Both the position numbers and the translations under genes were made by a program. A stretch of 64,000 nucleotides of DNA from Halopseudomonas bauzanensis (lineage in GTDB: Bacteria > Pseudomonadota > Gammaproteobacteria > Pseudomonadales > Pseudomonadaceae). Where the stretch lies: contig NZ_FOUA01000007.1 in NCBI RefSeq assembly GCF_900114735.1, forward strand, positions 62,001 through 126,000, written 5' to 3'. Below, piece by piece: positions 18,658-27,197 of the stretch (the first letter of the stretch is position 1; each line of letters starts with the position of its first letter). The notes under the pieces were generated by a model. That model worked only from the letters and a program-made list of their open reading frames with translations. It was not told the origin of the DNA and made no database searches.

Positions 18658-18681
18658 GGTGTAGCGCACTCGCGCTACGCC
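18658..18681 (+). terminator. Strong hairpin between pqqH and pqqF
   Basis: Arms GGTGTAGCGC and GCGCTACGCC form 10 pairs (one G-U) around the loop ACTC. It lies 39 bases after pqqH and 30 before pqqF. No T-run follows, so it may be a partial terminator or mRNA processing site that lowers pqqF relative to the rest of the operon. Confidence 0.45.
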
Positions 18682-18711
18682 AACGGCCTCTCAGAAGATC
18701 AAAGAGCACGC

Positions 18712-21306
18712 ATGCACATACTCGAACCCCCACGCCTACCTGACGACGGCCGAAGCTACCAGCTCTGCAGGGCAGCGTCCGGACTGCTCTGCCTGCTGAT
18801 CAGCGATCCAGCAGCCGATGCCGCCAGTTGCGTGGTCCAGTTCGCCGTTGGCAGCCATGATGAGCCAGAAGACCTACCCGGCCTGGCGCACTTGTTGGAA
18901 CACATGCTGTTCATGGGCTCGGCGGGCTACCCACAGGCCGGTTCCTTCCCGCAGTTGGTCAGCGAATGGTCAGGACGCTTCAACGCCAGCACCGCAGCCG
19001 AACGCACGCGCTATCATTTCAGCGTCAACCCGGCCGGCCTGGGTGCCTGCCTGACCCAGCTCACCGATATGCTGGCCGCGCCCTTGTTTGCGCCTGAGGC
19101 GGTTGCCGCGGAGCGGCAGGTGATCGATGCCGAGTTTCATACCCGGCTGGCGGATGATGCCCTGCATGAACAGGCTGCTCTGGGACAGATGTTCAATCCG
19201 AGCCATCCCCTGAGCCGTTTCAGCGCAGGCAACCTGGCCAGTCTGAACCTGGAACCTACGGCTCTGGCGCAGGCGCTCAGGCAGTTTCATGAAAAACACT
19301 ACCGAGCTGCCAATGGCTGCCTTCTGCTTCACGCAGCGCTACCCATGGATCAACTCGAGCTGCTGGCAAATGAGCTGGATGCTCGTCTGCCGATAGGCAA
19401 GTCGGCGTCCAGGGCCAGCACGGGGCCGCTGTTTTCTCCGCAGCGCCTGCCAGGCCTGTTGCGCTGGCAGAACCGCGGCAAGCAGGAACAATGGCTCTTG
19501 CTGTTTGCGCTGGATGACGCCCATACGGCAGAAGATTCAAAGGCCCTGCGCTGGTTATGCGAGTGGCTGGCCAGCCCAGCCCCGGCCGGGGGACTTGGCT
19601 GGTTGCGAGCCCAGGGGCTGGCCGCGCAACTGAATGTTCGCACCCAGCGTTATACCGGTCAGCAAACCCTGTTGCGGATTGAGGTTGAGCCCTTGCTGGC
19701 GGCCAGTGACTATCCTGCGCTGCTCGGCGGCTTTTTCTCCTGGCTGGCCGCATTGCGGGCAACACCGATATCAGATTGGCCACAGGATGCCCGCCAGCAA
19801 TTGGCTGATCAGGCCTTTTTCAACGGACCACAGGGGGAGCCGCTGCGCTGGCTGACCGCACTCGCGGAGCGCACCCTATACGAGCTCCCGGAGCAGATCC
19901 TGGAAAGCACCGGCCAGTGGGCGCATTCATGCGAGCAAGCATGGCACCGGCTGCTGCAGCAGATTCGGCCAGAGCGCGTGCTGCTTGCCCAGAGCCAGAG
20001 CGACAGCACAAATTTGCCGCAACGGACAGCCTGGACAGATACCCGCTTCGCCAGCAGCCAGTTGCGCTGGCAACCAGCCGCAGGCGACGGTAATGCCCTG
20101 GCAGAGGCGGGCTGGCCGATCTGGGCTGTGAGCTCACCGGAGATAGGCCGCCGCAGCGTAACCGCCATGCCCGGCTTGCACATGATCCCAAGCCCGAAAG
20201 CGCCCACAGCCGGGCAGGGTATGGAAACAACCCGCTTTGCCTGGTGCTGGCCCGGAGGGCAGTTGGGTCGTCACCAGCGAGACAGGCTGAAAGCCTTATG
20301 GTCCCTCCAGCTCGAACCTTTGGATAACTGGGCAAATGCCTCTGGTCTCAGCCTGCACTGGCATGATGAAGCGGGCTTGATCTCGCTGGAGTTGCAAGGT
20401 CCGGACAAGGCCCTCTGGGTTGGCGCAGCCGCTGCACTGGCGGCCTTGGCCCAGCCACCTGATCTGTCACTGCAGCGCCTGGCCGAGCATCGCTACCAGA
20501 AAAGTCTGAACGAGCGCACCCATACCCTGCCAGCCTATCGTCTGCTTGATGAGCTGGAGGTACTATTGAGCCCAATAACCAGCCAGCCCCGGGACGCTGC
20601 CGATGCCGCTCAACCATCGGCCGCCCAGGTGGTCTGGTTGCATCCGCAACCTTGGCAATCCGAACAGCTGGAGCCGATAGCTGCCAGCCTGCAAAGCCTT
20701 TGCCCCCGCGTGACTCAGCCATTCCATTGGCAACTACCAGCAGTGAGGCGCGTGGAGGAGGGCACAAAGACTATCCCGGTGGATTGTCAGCACGCTGACC
20801 GGGCCCAGATCCTCTATTGCCAGGCCCGCACCAGCGGCATATCCGAGCGCGCCTGTTGGCAATTGCTGCAACAGCACATCAGCGCGTCTTTCTTCGATCA
20901 GCTGCGCACTCGTCAGCAACTCGGCTACTGGGTCGTGGCTCGCTACCATGAAGTGGCAGGAACCCCGGGGCTGATGCTATTGGTGCAGTCGCCCACCCAT
21001 GACCACGAACAGATCGAAACCGCCATTACAACTTGGTTAAAAGGTGAGCAAGAACGGTTGGCAGGGCTGCCTTTTGAACAAGTCCAAAGCCAGGCGCAGC
21101 GGTTGGCAACGCATCTGCGAGCCCAGTCCTCTACGCCATCCGGACAACTTGAACTGCATTGGGCGCGCGGTCTAGGGTTACCGGGGGCAACGATCCACGA
21201 GCAGTGCATCGCGCTGGAGCAGCTCTCCCAAGCTATGTGGCAAGAGACACTGCAGGATTGGCTGGAACAGCCGTGTCGTTTGCACTTGTTCAGCCAAAGG
21301 ATATGA
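18712..21306 (+). CDS. pqqF: PqqF, M16 zinc metalloprotease for PqqA processing
   Basis: 864-residue insulinase/pitrilysin-type protease. The inverted zinc motif is His60-x-x-Glu63-His64 (GLAHLLEHMLFMG), with the third ligand Glu141 at exactly the usual 77-residue offset. The N-terminal half is the active M16 domain and the C-terminal half is the degenerate partner (FDQLRTRQQLGYWV). PqqF cleaves cross-linked PqqA to release the PQQ core. It is on the same strand 93 bases after pqqH and has only a weak AAGAG ribosome site. From memory P. aeruginosa lacks a pqqF in its operon, so its presence here is notable. Confidence 0.92.
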   Translation: MHILEPPRLPDDGRSYQLCRAASGLLCLLISDPAADAASCVVQFAVGSHDEPEDLPGLAHLLEHMLFMGSAGYPQAGSFPQLVSEWSGRFNASTAAERTRYHFSVNPAGLGACLTQLTDMLAAPLFAPEAVAAERQVIDAEFHTRLADDALHEQAALGQMFNPSHPLSRFSAGNLASLNLEPTALAQALRQFHEKHYRAANGCLLLHAALPMDQLELLANELDARLPIGKSASRASTGPLFSPQRLPGLLRWQNRGKQEQWLLLFALDDAHTAEDSKALRWLCEWLASPAPAGGLGWLRAQGLAAQLNVRTQRYTGQQTLLRIEVEPLLAASDYPALLGGFFSWLAALRATPISDWPQDARQQLADQAFFNGPQGEPLRWLTALAERTLYELPEQILESTGQWAHSCEQAWHRLLQQIRPERVLLAQSQSDSTNLPQRTAWTDTRFASSQLRWQPAAGDGNALAEAGWPIWAVSSPEIGRRSVTAMPGLHMIPSPKAPTAGQGMETTRFAWCWPGGQLGRHQRDRLKALWSLQLEPLDNWANASGLSLHWHDEAGLISLELQGPDKALWVGAAAALAALAQPPDLSLQRLAEHRYQKSLNERTHTLPAYRLLDELEVLLSPITSQPRDAADAAQPSAAQVVWLHPQPWQSEQLEPIAASLQSLCPRVTQPFHWQLPAVRRVEEGTKTIPVDCQHADRAQILYCQARTSGISERACWQLLQQHISASFFDQLRTRQQLGYWVVARYHEVAGTPGLMLLVQSPTHDHEQIETAITTWLKGEQERLAGLPFEQVQSQAQRLATHLRAQSSTPSGQLELHWARGLGLPGATIHEQCIALEQLSQAMWQETLQDWLEQPCRLHLFSQRI

Positions 21307-21325
21307 ACGTCGCACCCTGAATCTG

Positions 21326-21742
21326 TCAGTGGGTGCGTTGCACGGCAACCACACGTTCCGCCGGTATCCGCAACTGGCGCAACAGGTAGTCCTTGAATTC
21401 AGGTGTGTAGGGCTGCAACTCGATGGCCTGCCCCATACAGCCCAGCCACGCGTCCCGCTCAGTTTCACCGATCGGCCAGGTGGTATGGAACATGGGAATG
21501 CTGATTTGCCCGTAGCGCTCCTGGAACAGCTTGGGGCCGCCAAGCCAACCGCTGAGAAAGCAGGCCAGCTTGTCCCGTGCAGTGGTCAGGTCTTCTGAAT
21601 GCATGGCGCGGATAGTACGGGCGGGCTCCCAGGTATCCATGATCCGGTAGAAGTCATCCACCAGCCGGCGCAAACCATCGATGCCGCCAGCGGCCTGGTA
21701 GGAGGCATCCTGGGTACCGTACATGGGTGGTTGCACAGACAT
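21326..21742 (-). CDS. Group II truncated haemoglobin
   Basis: 138-residue globin of the truncated (2-on-2) class, group II. The proximal-His region is MFHTTWPIGETERDAWLGCM, which aligns with the group II pattern H-x-x-(F/W)-P-I followed by DAWL with the G8 Trp. The B-C region has LRRLVDDFYRIMD. Such proteins bind O2, NO or sulfide, or detoxify peroxide. It is convergent with pqqF, 19 bases away, so it is not part of the pqq operon. The exact ligand role is unknown. Confidence 0.88.
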   Translation of the reverse strand: MSVQPPMYGTQDASYQAAGGIDGLRRLVDDFYRIMDTWEPARTIRAMHSEDLTTARDKLACFLSGWLGGPKLFQERYGQISIPMFHTTWPIGETERDAWLGCMGQAIELQPYTPEFKDYLLRQLRIPAERVVAVQRTH

Positions 21743-21814
21743 GTCTTTCCTCTCATCAGTAGTCCATTGGCAGCAGTCACATATCCTCTGCTGCCGGGCC
21801 TACAGTCTACCAAC

Positions 21815-21841
21815 AAAGGGCGCCATTTTGCCGGGCCCTTT
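21815..21841 (-). terminator. Possible terminator of the lysO-like gene
   Basis: Arms AAAGGGC and GCCCTTT enclose 13 bases that can pair partly inside. It lies 18 bases past the stop of the exporter gene on the minus strand. There is only a short T-run, so the call is tentative. Confidence 0.35.
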
Positions 21842-21858
21842 GGAGCCGGCTGCTGTCG

Positions 21859-22800
21859 TCAGACAAAGCTGAGGAAGAACAGCATGAAGAAGGGCGCGGC
21901 AATGGTCAGGATCAGGCCACTGATGATGGCGGTGGGCACATATTCGTAATGGCAAGCCTGGCGCACGAAGGGCAGGGTGGTGTCCATGGCCGTTGCGCCG
22001 CAGACGCCAATGCTGCTATTGGCAAAATTACGCCCCAACATGAAGACCACCGTCAGGCCAATCAGCTCGCGCATCAGATCAGTTAGTAGAGCGACGCTGC
22101 CGTAGGCTTCTCCCAGATATTGTCCAGCCAGAGCGCCAGACAGGCTGAACCAGCCAAAGCCGGTGCTCAGGGCCAGGGCCACGGCCAGTCGCTCACCTGT
22201 GATCCAGCTCAGCAGCACACCGGCCAGCATGGAGGCAAGCATCACCACCAGCGGGATTTTCAGCACCCGCGGGGCCAACCAGGAGCGGCTGATGACAACC
22301 TGGGCCAGGTCCAGGCCGATCAGGAACAGCAGGGCATAGAGCCACCCGGAGATATTGATCAGCGCAGCACCAATGCCGTTGTCATGCCATTGCAGGCGCC
22401 AGGCAAAAGCGCCAAGCAGAACCAGGCCGAAGGCGATCAGGCATTCCTTGACCGGATGCCAGAGTCCCAGCCAGCCGCCGGGACTGTCTTCTTGCGCGGT
22501 GCCGGGCCGGTTCAGCGGCATGAGGCAGGCAAATACCACGGCGCTGATGGTAAAGGCGTAGAGCGCCGACTGCTTCAATACCTCCATGCCCGAGGCAAGA
22601 CTGCTGAAGGTCGCGCCCGAATCCAGGCCGATCACGAAGAGAATAATCCAGACCACGGGAGTGATGCAGCGCAGCAGAGGTTTCACAACGGGCTTGGGCA
22701 GGCGTTTACCCACCAGATAACCGACCAGCAGGGACAGTAGGATGGGCAGGATGGCAGCAAGGATACTGGATAGCTGAGCGGACACGGAGCAGGACTTCAT
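21859..22800 (-). CDS. lysO: LysO-family (YbjE) lysine exporter
   Basis: 313-residue inner-membrane protein with about eight hydrophobic segments, the DUF340/LysO pattern (GYLVGKRLPKP, WIILFVIGLDSG, LSTGFGWFSLSGALAG, GATAMDTTLPFVRQACHYEYVPTAI). Members export L-lysine and its toxic analogue thialysine. I chose the ATG at 22800 because membrane topology begins soon after, but no good ribosome site precedes it; the frame stays open to 22968. Neighbours give no regulatory clue. The family call is good, the start is uncertain. Confidence 0.85.
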   Translation of the reverse strand: MKSCSVSAQLSSILAAILPILLSLLVGYLVGKRLPKPVVKPLLRCITPVVWIILFVIGLDSGATFSSLASGMEVLKQSALYAFTISAVVFACLMPLNRPGTAQEDSPGGWLGLWHPVKECLIAFGLVLLGAFAWRLQWHDNGIGAALINISGWLYALLFLIGLDLAQVVISRSWLAPRVLKIPLVVMLASMLAGVLLSWITGERLAVALALSTGFGWFSLSGALAGQYLGEAYGSVALLTDLMRELIGLTVVFMLGRNFANSSIGVCGATAMDTTLPFVRQACHYEYVPTAIISGLILTIAAPFFMLFFLSFV

Positions 22801-22966
22801 CGAGAAATGGAAGGAGGAAAGCCGCAGTGATTTCTTCAGGTCATGAAGGGCACGCACTATAGCGCAGAGGGTCTTTACTTTGTAGCCAGACGACACAGGT
22901 ATCGTGCGACAAGGGGCGGTGATCGTATAACTACGCCGCTCCCCAGCTTCGTAAAGGCCTGGAAAC

Positions 22967-22994
22967 AAAAGCCCGGCGTTTTTGCCGGGCTTTT
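22967..22994 (-). terminator. Bidirectional intrinsic terminator downstream of phoD
   Basis: Arms AAAAGCCCGGC and GCCGGGCTTTT with a short T/A-rich loop form an 11-bp stem with T-runs on either strand. It lies 161 bases past the phoD stop on the minus strand and upstream of the lysO-like start, so it should separate those transcripts. Confidence 0.75.
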
Positions 22995-23000
22995 GATGGG

Positions 23001-23072
23001 GAGTGCTGATCCTTCAGCGAGTACTAATCCTTCAGCAAGCACTCATCCTTAAATAGCTACCAATCCTTTAGT
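23001..23072. repeat. Four tandem imperfect 18-bp repeats
   Basis: Units at 23001-23018, 23019-23036, 23037-23054 and 23055-23072 share the core ATCCTT at the same place in each. Units 1 and 2 differ at only two positions (GAGTGCTGATCCTTCAGC against GAGTACTAATCCTTCAGC); units 3 and 4 are more decayed. They lie between the terminator and the phoD 3' end (gap 22801-23154, which otherwise holds no gene). They are too short and too close-packed for CRISPR. Confidence 0.7.
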
Positions 23073-23154
23073 GCCAGCGATCATACGTTGCTCTACGTTA
23101 CACAGTGGTGACATCGAGGCACGACGACAGCAGCCAAGCAACGTTATGCTTCGA

Positions 23155-24918
23155 TCAGCGCAGTACCTGTAAATGTCGTTGTCCGGCACCGGGCAGGGTT
23201 TGCAATGAGTGGCTGCGGCTGGTATCCATTCGATAGTCAGACTGTTTGATCGTATCGACGAAGTGCCAGTCGGCGCGGGCCTGTTCCTGCGTCAAGGTGA
23301 CAACCATGAAACCGCGCTGATTGACGTTGAGGTAATGCAGATCGTCGACCAGCATGGTGATGGCTTGTTCAGCTGGCTGGATCATTTCAGGTGGCAAGTC
23401 CAGATAGGCTTCCAGCCCCGGTGAACTCACCGACGCGGTGGCGAGTTCGACACCTACCTGCTTGCCGTCAACCGTCTTGAGGTCACTGGCCCAGGCGTTG
23501 TGCGTGTCGCCGGCCAGCACCACGAGGTTCTTGTTCAGGTTGGCACAGGTTTCCAGAAGGACTTCGCGCTCGTAGGCATAGCCATCCCAGGCATCCAGGT
23601 TATAAGGGATCAACGTCGTGATCCGAGCAAGCTCCTGGGGCGTCAGCGTAGGATCATTGTTCTGCTGACGCACTTTGAGGGTGACCAGCTCGGTCAACAG
23701 GGTTGTTATGTCGGTGGATCCCGGATCGGTCATGGTGGCGAGTATCGCTGCCAGCATTTCCGCAGGCACCAGCATGCGGCCCATCAGCACCTGCTGACCG
23801 AGCACCTGCCAGGTGGCGGTCGAGGTGGCCAGTTGGGTTTGCAGCCAATCCAGTTGCTGCAAACCCAGCATGGTTCGGTCAGTGTCGGCCAGATCCGCCG
23901 CCAGGCGCGTGCCGTCCATGCCGCCGGCAGTCAGGTAATTGGTGAAGTCGAGCTGTTCATCGCGCCCAATGATGCGGGTATCGAGCATATGCAGACTGAC
24001 CAGGTCGGCAAAGTCGAAGCGCCGGTACAGGGTTTCCTCGTCATGCTCGGAGGCTGGGCGTATCGGTTGCCATTCGAAGTAGGCCTGCAGCGCCGCCAGC
24101 TTGCGCTCAGCGAAGTCGCCGTCACCCTCGTTGTGGTTTTCCGCACCCTCGCGCCAGGCATCGTTGGCTACTTCATGATCATCCCAGACCAGAATCCAGG
24201 GTACGCTGGCATGCAGACGCTGCAGATCAGGATCGGTGCGATACAGCGCATAGCGGCGTCGATAATCCGTCAAGGTCAGGAGTTCGCCCGCATTGTCTGC
24301 AGGCAGTTGACGACCAAGGGCCTGAGCATCTTCGCTGGCATAACCACCAGCCCCATATTCATAAATGTAGTCGCCCAGATGTATCACAGCGTCTAGCTGC
24401 TCGACCTTGGCCGCTTCGGCGTACACATGAAAATAGCCAGCGGGGAAATTGGAGCAGGACAAGACGGCCAGACGCACCTGATCAACCCTGGCTGCGGGCA
24501 GGGTACGCATGCTGCCGGTAGACGAGGTGGCTCCCGCGCAATGGAAACGGTAGTAATAGGATTGACCCGGCAGCAGGTTGAGCACGTCGACCTTGAGGGT
24601 GAAGTCACGCTCGGCGCCAGTGGTGAAGCTCCCGTCATGCAGCAAGTCGGTGAACTCGGAGTCACTGGCAACTTCCCAACTGATCTCTATATCGCGCTGA
24701 TCAGTATCCTGAGGCGTGACTCTGGTCCAGATCATGATCCGGTCCTGAAGCGGGTCGCCACTGGCAACACCATGCAGAAAGGCGGCCTGTCGAGCCTGCT
24801 CATCAGCTCGACTATTGCTGCTACTGCTGAGGCAGCCTTGCAGCCCTGTGGAAATGGCGACGGTGCCCACGGTCGCCAGAGAAAGACGCAGAAAGTCACG
24901 ACGAGTAAAACGAGACAT
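23155..24918 (-). CDS. phoD: PhoD-family alkaline phosphatase/phosphodiesterase, Tat-exported, possible lipoprotein
   Basis: 587 residues. The N-terminus has a twin-arginine motif (TRRDFLRLSL) and a hydrophobic stretch ending in LQGC, a lipobox, so the protein may be a Tat-exported lipoprotein. PhoD metal-site motifs are clear: SCSNFPAGYFHVYAEAAK, DAVIHLGDYIYEYG, VWDDHEVANDAW and AGDTHNAWAS. PhoD enzymes hydrolyse phosphate mono- and diesters with Fe/Ca cofactors outside the cytoplasm. The start is behind AGGA. No Pho box was recognised in the 393-base upstream region. Identification is firm; lipidation is inferred. Confidence 0.92.
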   Translation of the reverse strand: MSRFTRRDFLRLSLATVGTVAISTGLQGCLSSSSNSRADEQARQAAFLHGVASGDPLQDRIMIWTRVTPQDTDQRDIEISWEVASDSEFTDLLHDGSFTTGAERDFTLKVDVLNLLPGQSYYYRFHCAGATSSTGSMRTLPAARVDQVRLAVLSCSNFPAGYFHVYAEAAKVEQLDAVIHLGDYIYEYGAGGYASEDAQALGRQLPADNAGELLTLTDYRRRYALYRTDPDLQRLHASVPWILVWDDHEVANDAWREGAENHNEGDGDFAERKLAALQAYFEWQPIRPASEHDEETLYRRFDFADLVSLHMLDTRIIGRDEQLDFTNYLTAGGMDGTRLAADLADTDRTMLGLQQLDWLQTQLATSTATWQVLGQQVLMGRMLVPAEMLAAILATMTDPGSTDITTLLTELVTLKVRQQNNDPTLTPQELARITTLIPYNLDAWDGYAYEREVLLETCANLNKNLVVLAGDTHNAWASDLKTVDGKQVGVELATASVSSPGLEAYLDLPPEMIQPAEQAITMLVDDLHYLNVNQRGFMVVTLTQEQARADWHFVDTIKQSDYRMDTSRSHSLQTLPGAGQRHLQVLR

Positions 24919-25140
24919 GGTACATCCTGTACTATCAGTGGGGTGATGCTTGCCGATGATCGCTGCTAATCATTTCATCTTCATGTACGTTTGGGTGCAA
25001 TGCTGCGCAGCCTGGAATTCGATGGTGTTCCGTTTGCAGGCGTAGTTGGCGGGCGTCCTCACGCAGTGCATGGCTTTCAGGCTGAGAACGGAGGGGGGCA
25101 GTCGACTGCGGGTACGCCGGACTGCAATAAGCAAATCGTA

Positions 25141-25193
25141 AGGTTCTTCTTAGATACATATCTAATTTAACATAATATGGATTATGCGAACCT
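25141..25193. repeat. Nested palindromes upstream of the tyrosine recombinase
   Basis: In the 393-base gap 24919-25311 (no gene seen), a 53-bp A+T-rich stretch is framed by AGGTTC (25141-25146) and its inverse GAACCT (25188-25193). Inside are two perfect dyads: TTAGATA-CA-TATCTAA at 25150-25165 and CATAAT-ATGG-ATTATG at 25171-25186. The arrangement is far from chance and contrasts in base composition with its surroundings. It could be a recombinase target, an operator, or both. Confidence 0.6.
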
Positions 25194-25225
25194 AGGCGAA
25201 AGCTCATCCCGGCTATATCTTGTTT

Positions 25226-25245
25226 CCGATATTAGCCATTATCGG
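25226..25245. promoter_or_regulatory. Inverted repeat close to the recombinase gene
   Basis: CCGATA (25226-25231) and TATCGG (25240-25245) form a 6-bp dyad with 8 bases between, 67 bases before the recombinase start. It is the third dyad in about 100 bases. An operator for autoregulation is a reasonable guess. Confidence 0.4.
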
Positions 25246-25311
25246 ATATTGCATATGTGGTAATCTCACTGGCCGCGCCGTTCTGTCTTTGGTTTCTGGA
25301 TCATTCGCCTT

Positions 25312-26601
25312 ATGTCCCAACCGGTTCCCTTGTTCGATACCTACAAGAACTTCCAGTTTCTTACTCGGCATAATCTGGACGGCGAACTGCCCGCTGTTCT
25401 CGCTGCCTTCGAAAGGTTTGCCAATCCCACCGAGGCCATGGATGATTATTCTGTGGTCAAGCTGTTCCTGAAATCCTATGCCGCCAATCAGGCCACGTTC
25501 AACAGCTATCGTACCCATGTCGAGCGTCTGCTGTTGTGGTCGTTGCTGGTGTGCAAGAAGCCTATCTTGCATTTACGCCGCCAGGATGCCGAAGCCTTTC
25601 TGGAATTCTGCCTCAACCCGCCCGATAACTGGGTCGGTCCGGTGACCAAGTCGCGCTTTATACGTATTGGTGGTCGCAAGAAAGCCGATTCGGATACCTT
25701 TGTGATCAATCCCGATTGGCGCCCATTCAACTATACGGTGAGCAAGGCAACGCGCAAACTGGCTGATGAAACCGAGTCTGGCATGCCGGAGATCCAGGCC
25801 TATCAGATGTCGCAGACCACCATTGCTCAGGTATTCACCGTGTGCGGCAGTTTCTATCAATTCTGCATCGATGAGGATTACACCGATGCCAACCCGTTTC
25901 GGGCGGTCAAACAGAAATCCCGCTACAAGCAGAGCGTTGTCTCCCAGGTGACCAGCCGCTCGTTGACCCAACTGCAATGGGAGTTCGTGATCGAAACTGC
26001 GGAACAGATGGCTGAGCAGGAGCCGGAGTTCCATGAGCGTACCTTGTTCATTCTCACCACGCTGTTCTCGATGTACCTGCGGGTATCGGATCTGACTGGG
26101 CGGGATAACTGGCAGCCGACCATGGGCAGTTTCAAGAAAGCGGGTGATAACTGGTGGTTCCATGTGGTGGGTAAAGGCAACAAGGCGGCCAAAGTGAGCG
26201 TGCGCGACAGCTATTTGCCGTATCTGGTCCGCTACCGCAGTACTTTGGGGCTGACTGACCTGCCCTACCCTGGCGAACAGACACCGCTGCTGTCGGCGCT
26301 GGATGGCCGCACGGGGCTATCGGGCCGGCGAATACGGGAATTGGTACAGATGGTATTCGATGCGGCGTGCGCGCGCATGATTGCCGAAGGGCTGCAGGAG
26401 GATTGCGATGCCTTGCGCGCGGCGAGTCTGCACTGGCTGCGACATACGTCGGCAACGCTGGATGCGCCGTTCAGGGACATGAAGGATCTGCAGGCAGACC
26501 TGCGCCACGAGAGCCTGTCCACGACCCAGGACAGCTACTACGATTCGCTGGACGATCAGCGAGCCAGCTCAATCAAGGCGATCCCGATCAAGGGGCGTTA
26601 G
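25312..26601 (+). CDS. Solitary tyrosine recombinase (phage integrase superfamily)
   Basis: 429 residues, longer than XerC/XerD (about 300). The C-terminal catalytic domain has all expected residues: Arg257 (MYLRVSDL), Lys288 (VGKGNK), His374-x-x-Arg377 (LHWLRHTS), His399 (LRHES) and Tyr409 or Tyr410 (TQDSYY). The N-terminal 200 residues contain a SAM-like core-binding region (NQATFNSYRTHVERLLLW) plus an extra insert around 105-165. The ribosome site at ATG 25312 is poor. No excisionase, cargo genes, tRNA or att duplication is visible, so it is not obviously part of an integrated element. It appears intact and therefore probably functional. Confidence 0.88.
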   Translation: MSQPVPLFDTYKNFQFLTRHNLDGELPAVLAAFERFANPTEAMDDYSVVKLFLKSYAANQATFNSYRTHVERLLLWSLLVCKKPILHLRRQDAEAFLEFCLNPPDNWVGPVTKSRFIRIGGRKKADSDTFVINPDWRPFNYTVSKATRKLADETESGMPEIQAYQMSQTTIAQVFTVCGSFYQFCIDEDYTDANPFRAVKQKSRYKQSVVSQVTSRSLTQLQWEFVIETAEQMAEQEPEFHERTLFILTTLFSMYLRVSDLTGRDNWQPTMGSFKKAGDNWWFHVVGKGNKAAKVSVRDSYLPYLVRYRSTLGLTDLPYPGEQTPLLSALDGRTGLSGRRIRELVQMVFDAACARMIAEGLQEDCDALRAASLHWLRHTSATLDAPFRDMKDLQADLRHESLSTTQDSYYDSLDDQRASSIKAIPIKGR

Positions 26602-26627
26602 CCGCCTGGGGAGCATCCGCCAATACC

Positions 26628-26657
26628 GGCCGGTTCGCCGCAAGGGCGAAGCCGGCC
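26628..26657. terminator. Convergent hairpin between recombinase and tpx
   Basis: GGCCGGTTCGCC pairs with GGCGAAGCCGGCC with one bulged base and a 5-base loop, in the 66-base gap between the convergent recombinase and tpx genes. No long T-run follows on either strand, so the efficiency is uncertain. Confidence 0.45.
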
Positions 26658-26667
26658 AGCACACAGA

Positions 26668-27168
26668 TCAGGCCAGGGCGGCCAGTGCTGCGTCGTAATT
26701 CGGCTCGTCGCCGATCTCGGATACCAGCTCGCTGTGCAGCACCTTGTCGTTTTCATCCAGCACGACAACCGCACGCGCGGCCAGGCCAGCCATGGGGCCA
26801 TTCTCGATGGCGACGCCGTAGTTGCGGATGAACTCGCCGCCGCGCAGAGTCGACAGGTTGATCACATTCTCCAGGCCTTCAGCGGCGCAGAAACGCTTCT
26901 GTGCAAAGGGCAGATCCGCCGAGATGCACAGCACCACGGTGTTGGGCAGGTTGCTGGCCTTGCTGTTGAAGGTACGCACCGAGGTGGCGCAGGTCGGGGT
27001 GTCCACGCTGGGGAAGATGTTCAGGATCTTGCGCTTGCCGGAAAACGAGGACAGATCCACGTCAGCCAGGTCCAGACCCACCAGACTGAATGCCGGAGCA
27101 TTGTCGCCTGCGGAGGGAAATTGGCCGCCAACGGTAATCGGGTTGCCACGCAATGTAACGTTCGACAT
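26668..27168 (-). CDS. tpx: Thiol peroxidase Tpx (atypical 2-Cys peroxiredoxin)
   Basis: 166 residues, normal length. Peroxidatic Cys60 sits in the Tpx motif [10 protein letters not shown] and the resolving cysteine is Cys94 ([10 protein letters not shown]). It reduces hydrogen and alkyl peroxides with thioredoxin in the periplasm or cytoplasm. A strong AAGGAG precedes the start. It lies 29 bases downstream of tamB on the same strand, so it may be transcribed as the third gene of the tam operon, although it may have its own promoter. Confidence 0.96.
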   Translation of the reverse strand: MSNVTLRGNPITVGGQFPSAGDNAPAFSLVGLDLADVDLSSFSGKRKILNIFPSVDTPTCATSVRTFNSKASNLPNTVVLCISADLPFAQKRFCAAEGLENVINLSTLRGGEFIRNYGVAIENGPMAGLAARAVVVLDENDKVLHSELVSEIGDEPNYDAALAALA

Positions 27169-27197
27169 TTGAAACTCCTTAAGTCACAAGTGATGCA

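Noticed and set aside
23001..23072. Possible CRISPR array
   Set aside because: Units are 18 bp and directly adjacent, with no spacers and no cas genes in the window.
24935..25207. 90-codon open frame on the minus strand upstream of phoD
   Set aside because: No ribosome site or recognisable domain, and it runs through the nested palindromes; probably not coding.
24919..26667. Remnant of a prophage or integrative element around the recombinase
   Set aside because: No other phage or transfer genes, no tRNA, and no flanking direct repeat was found; the neighbours phoD and tpx look like ordinary chromosomal genes.
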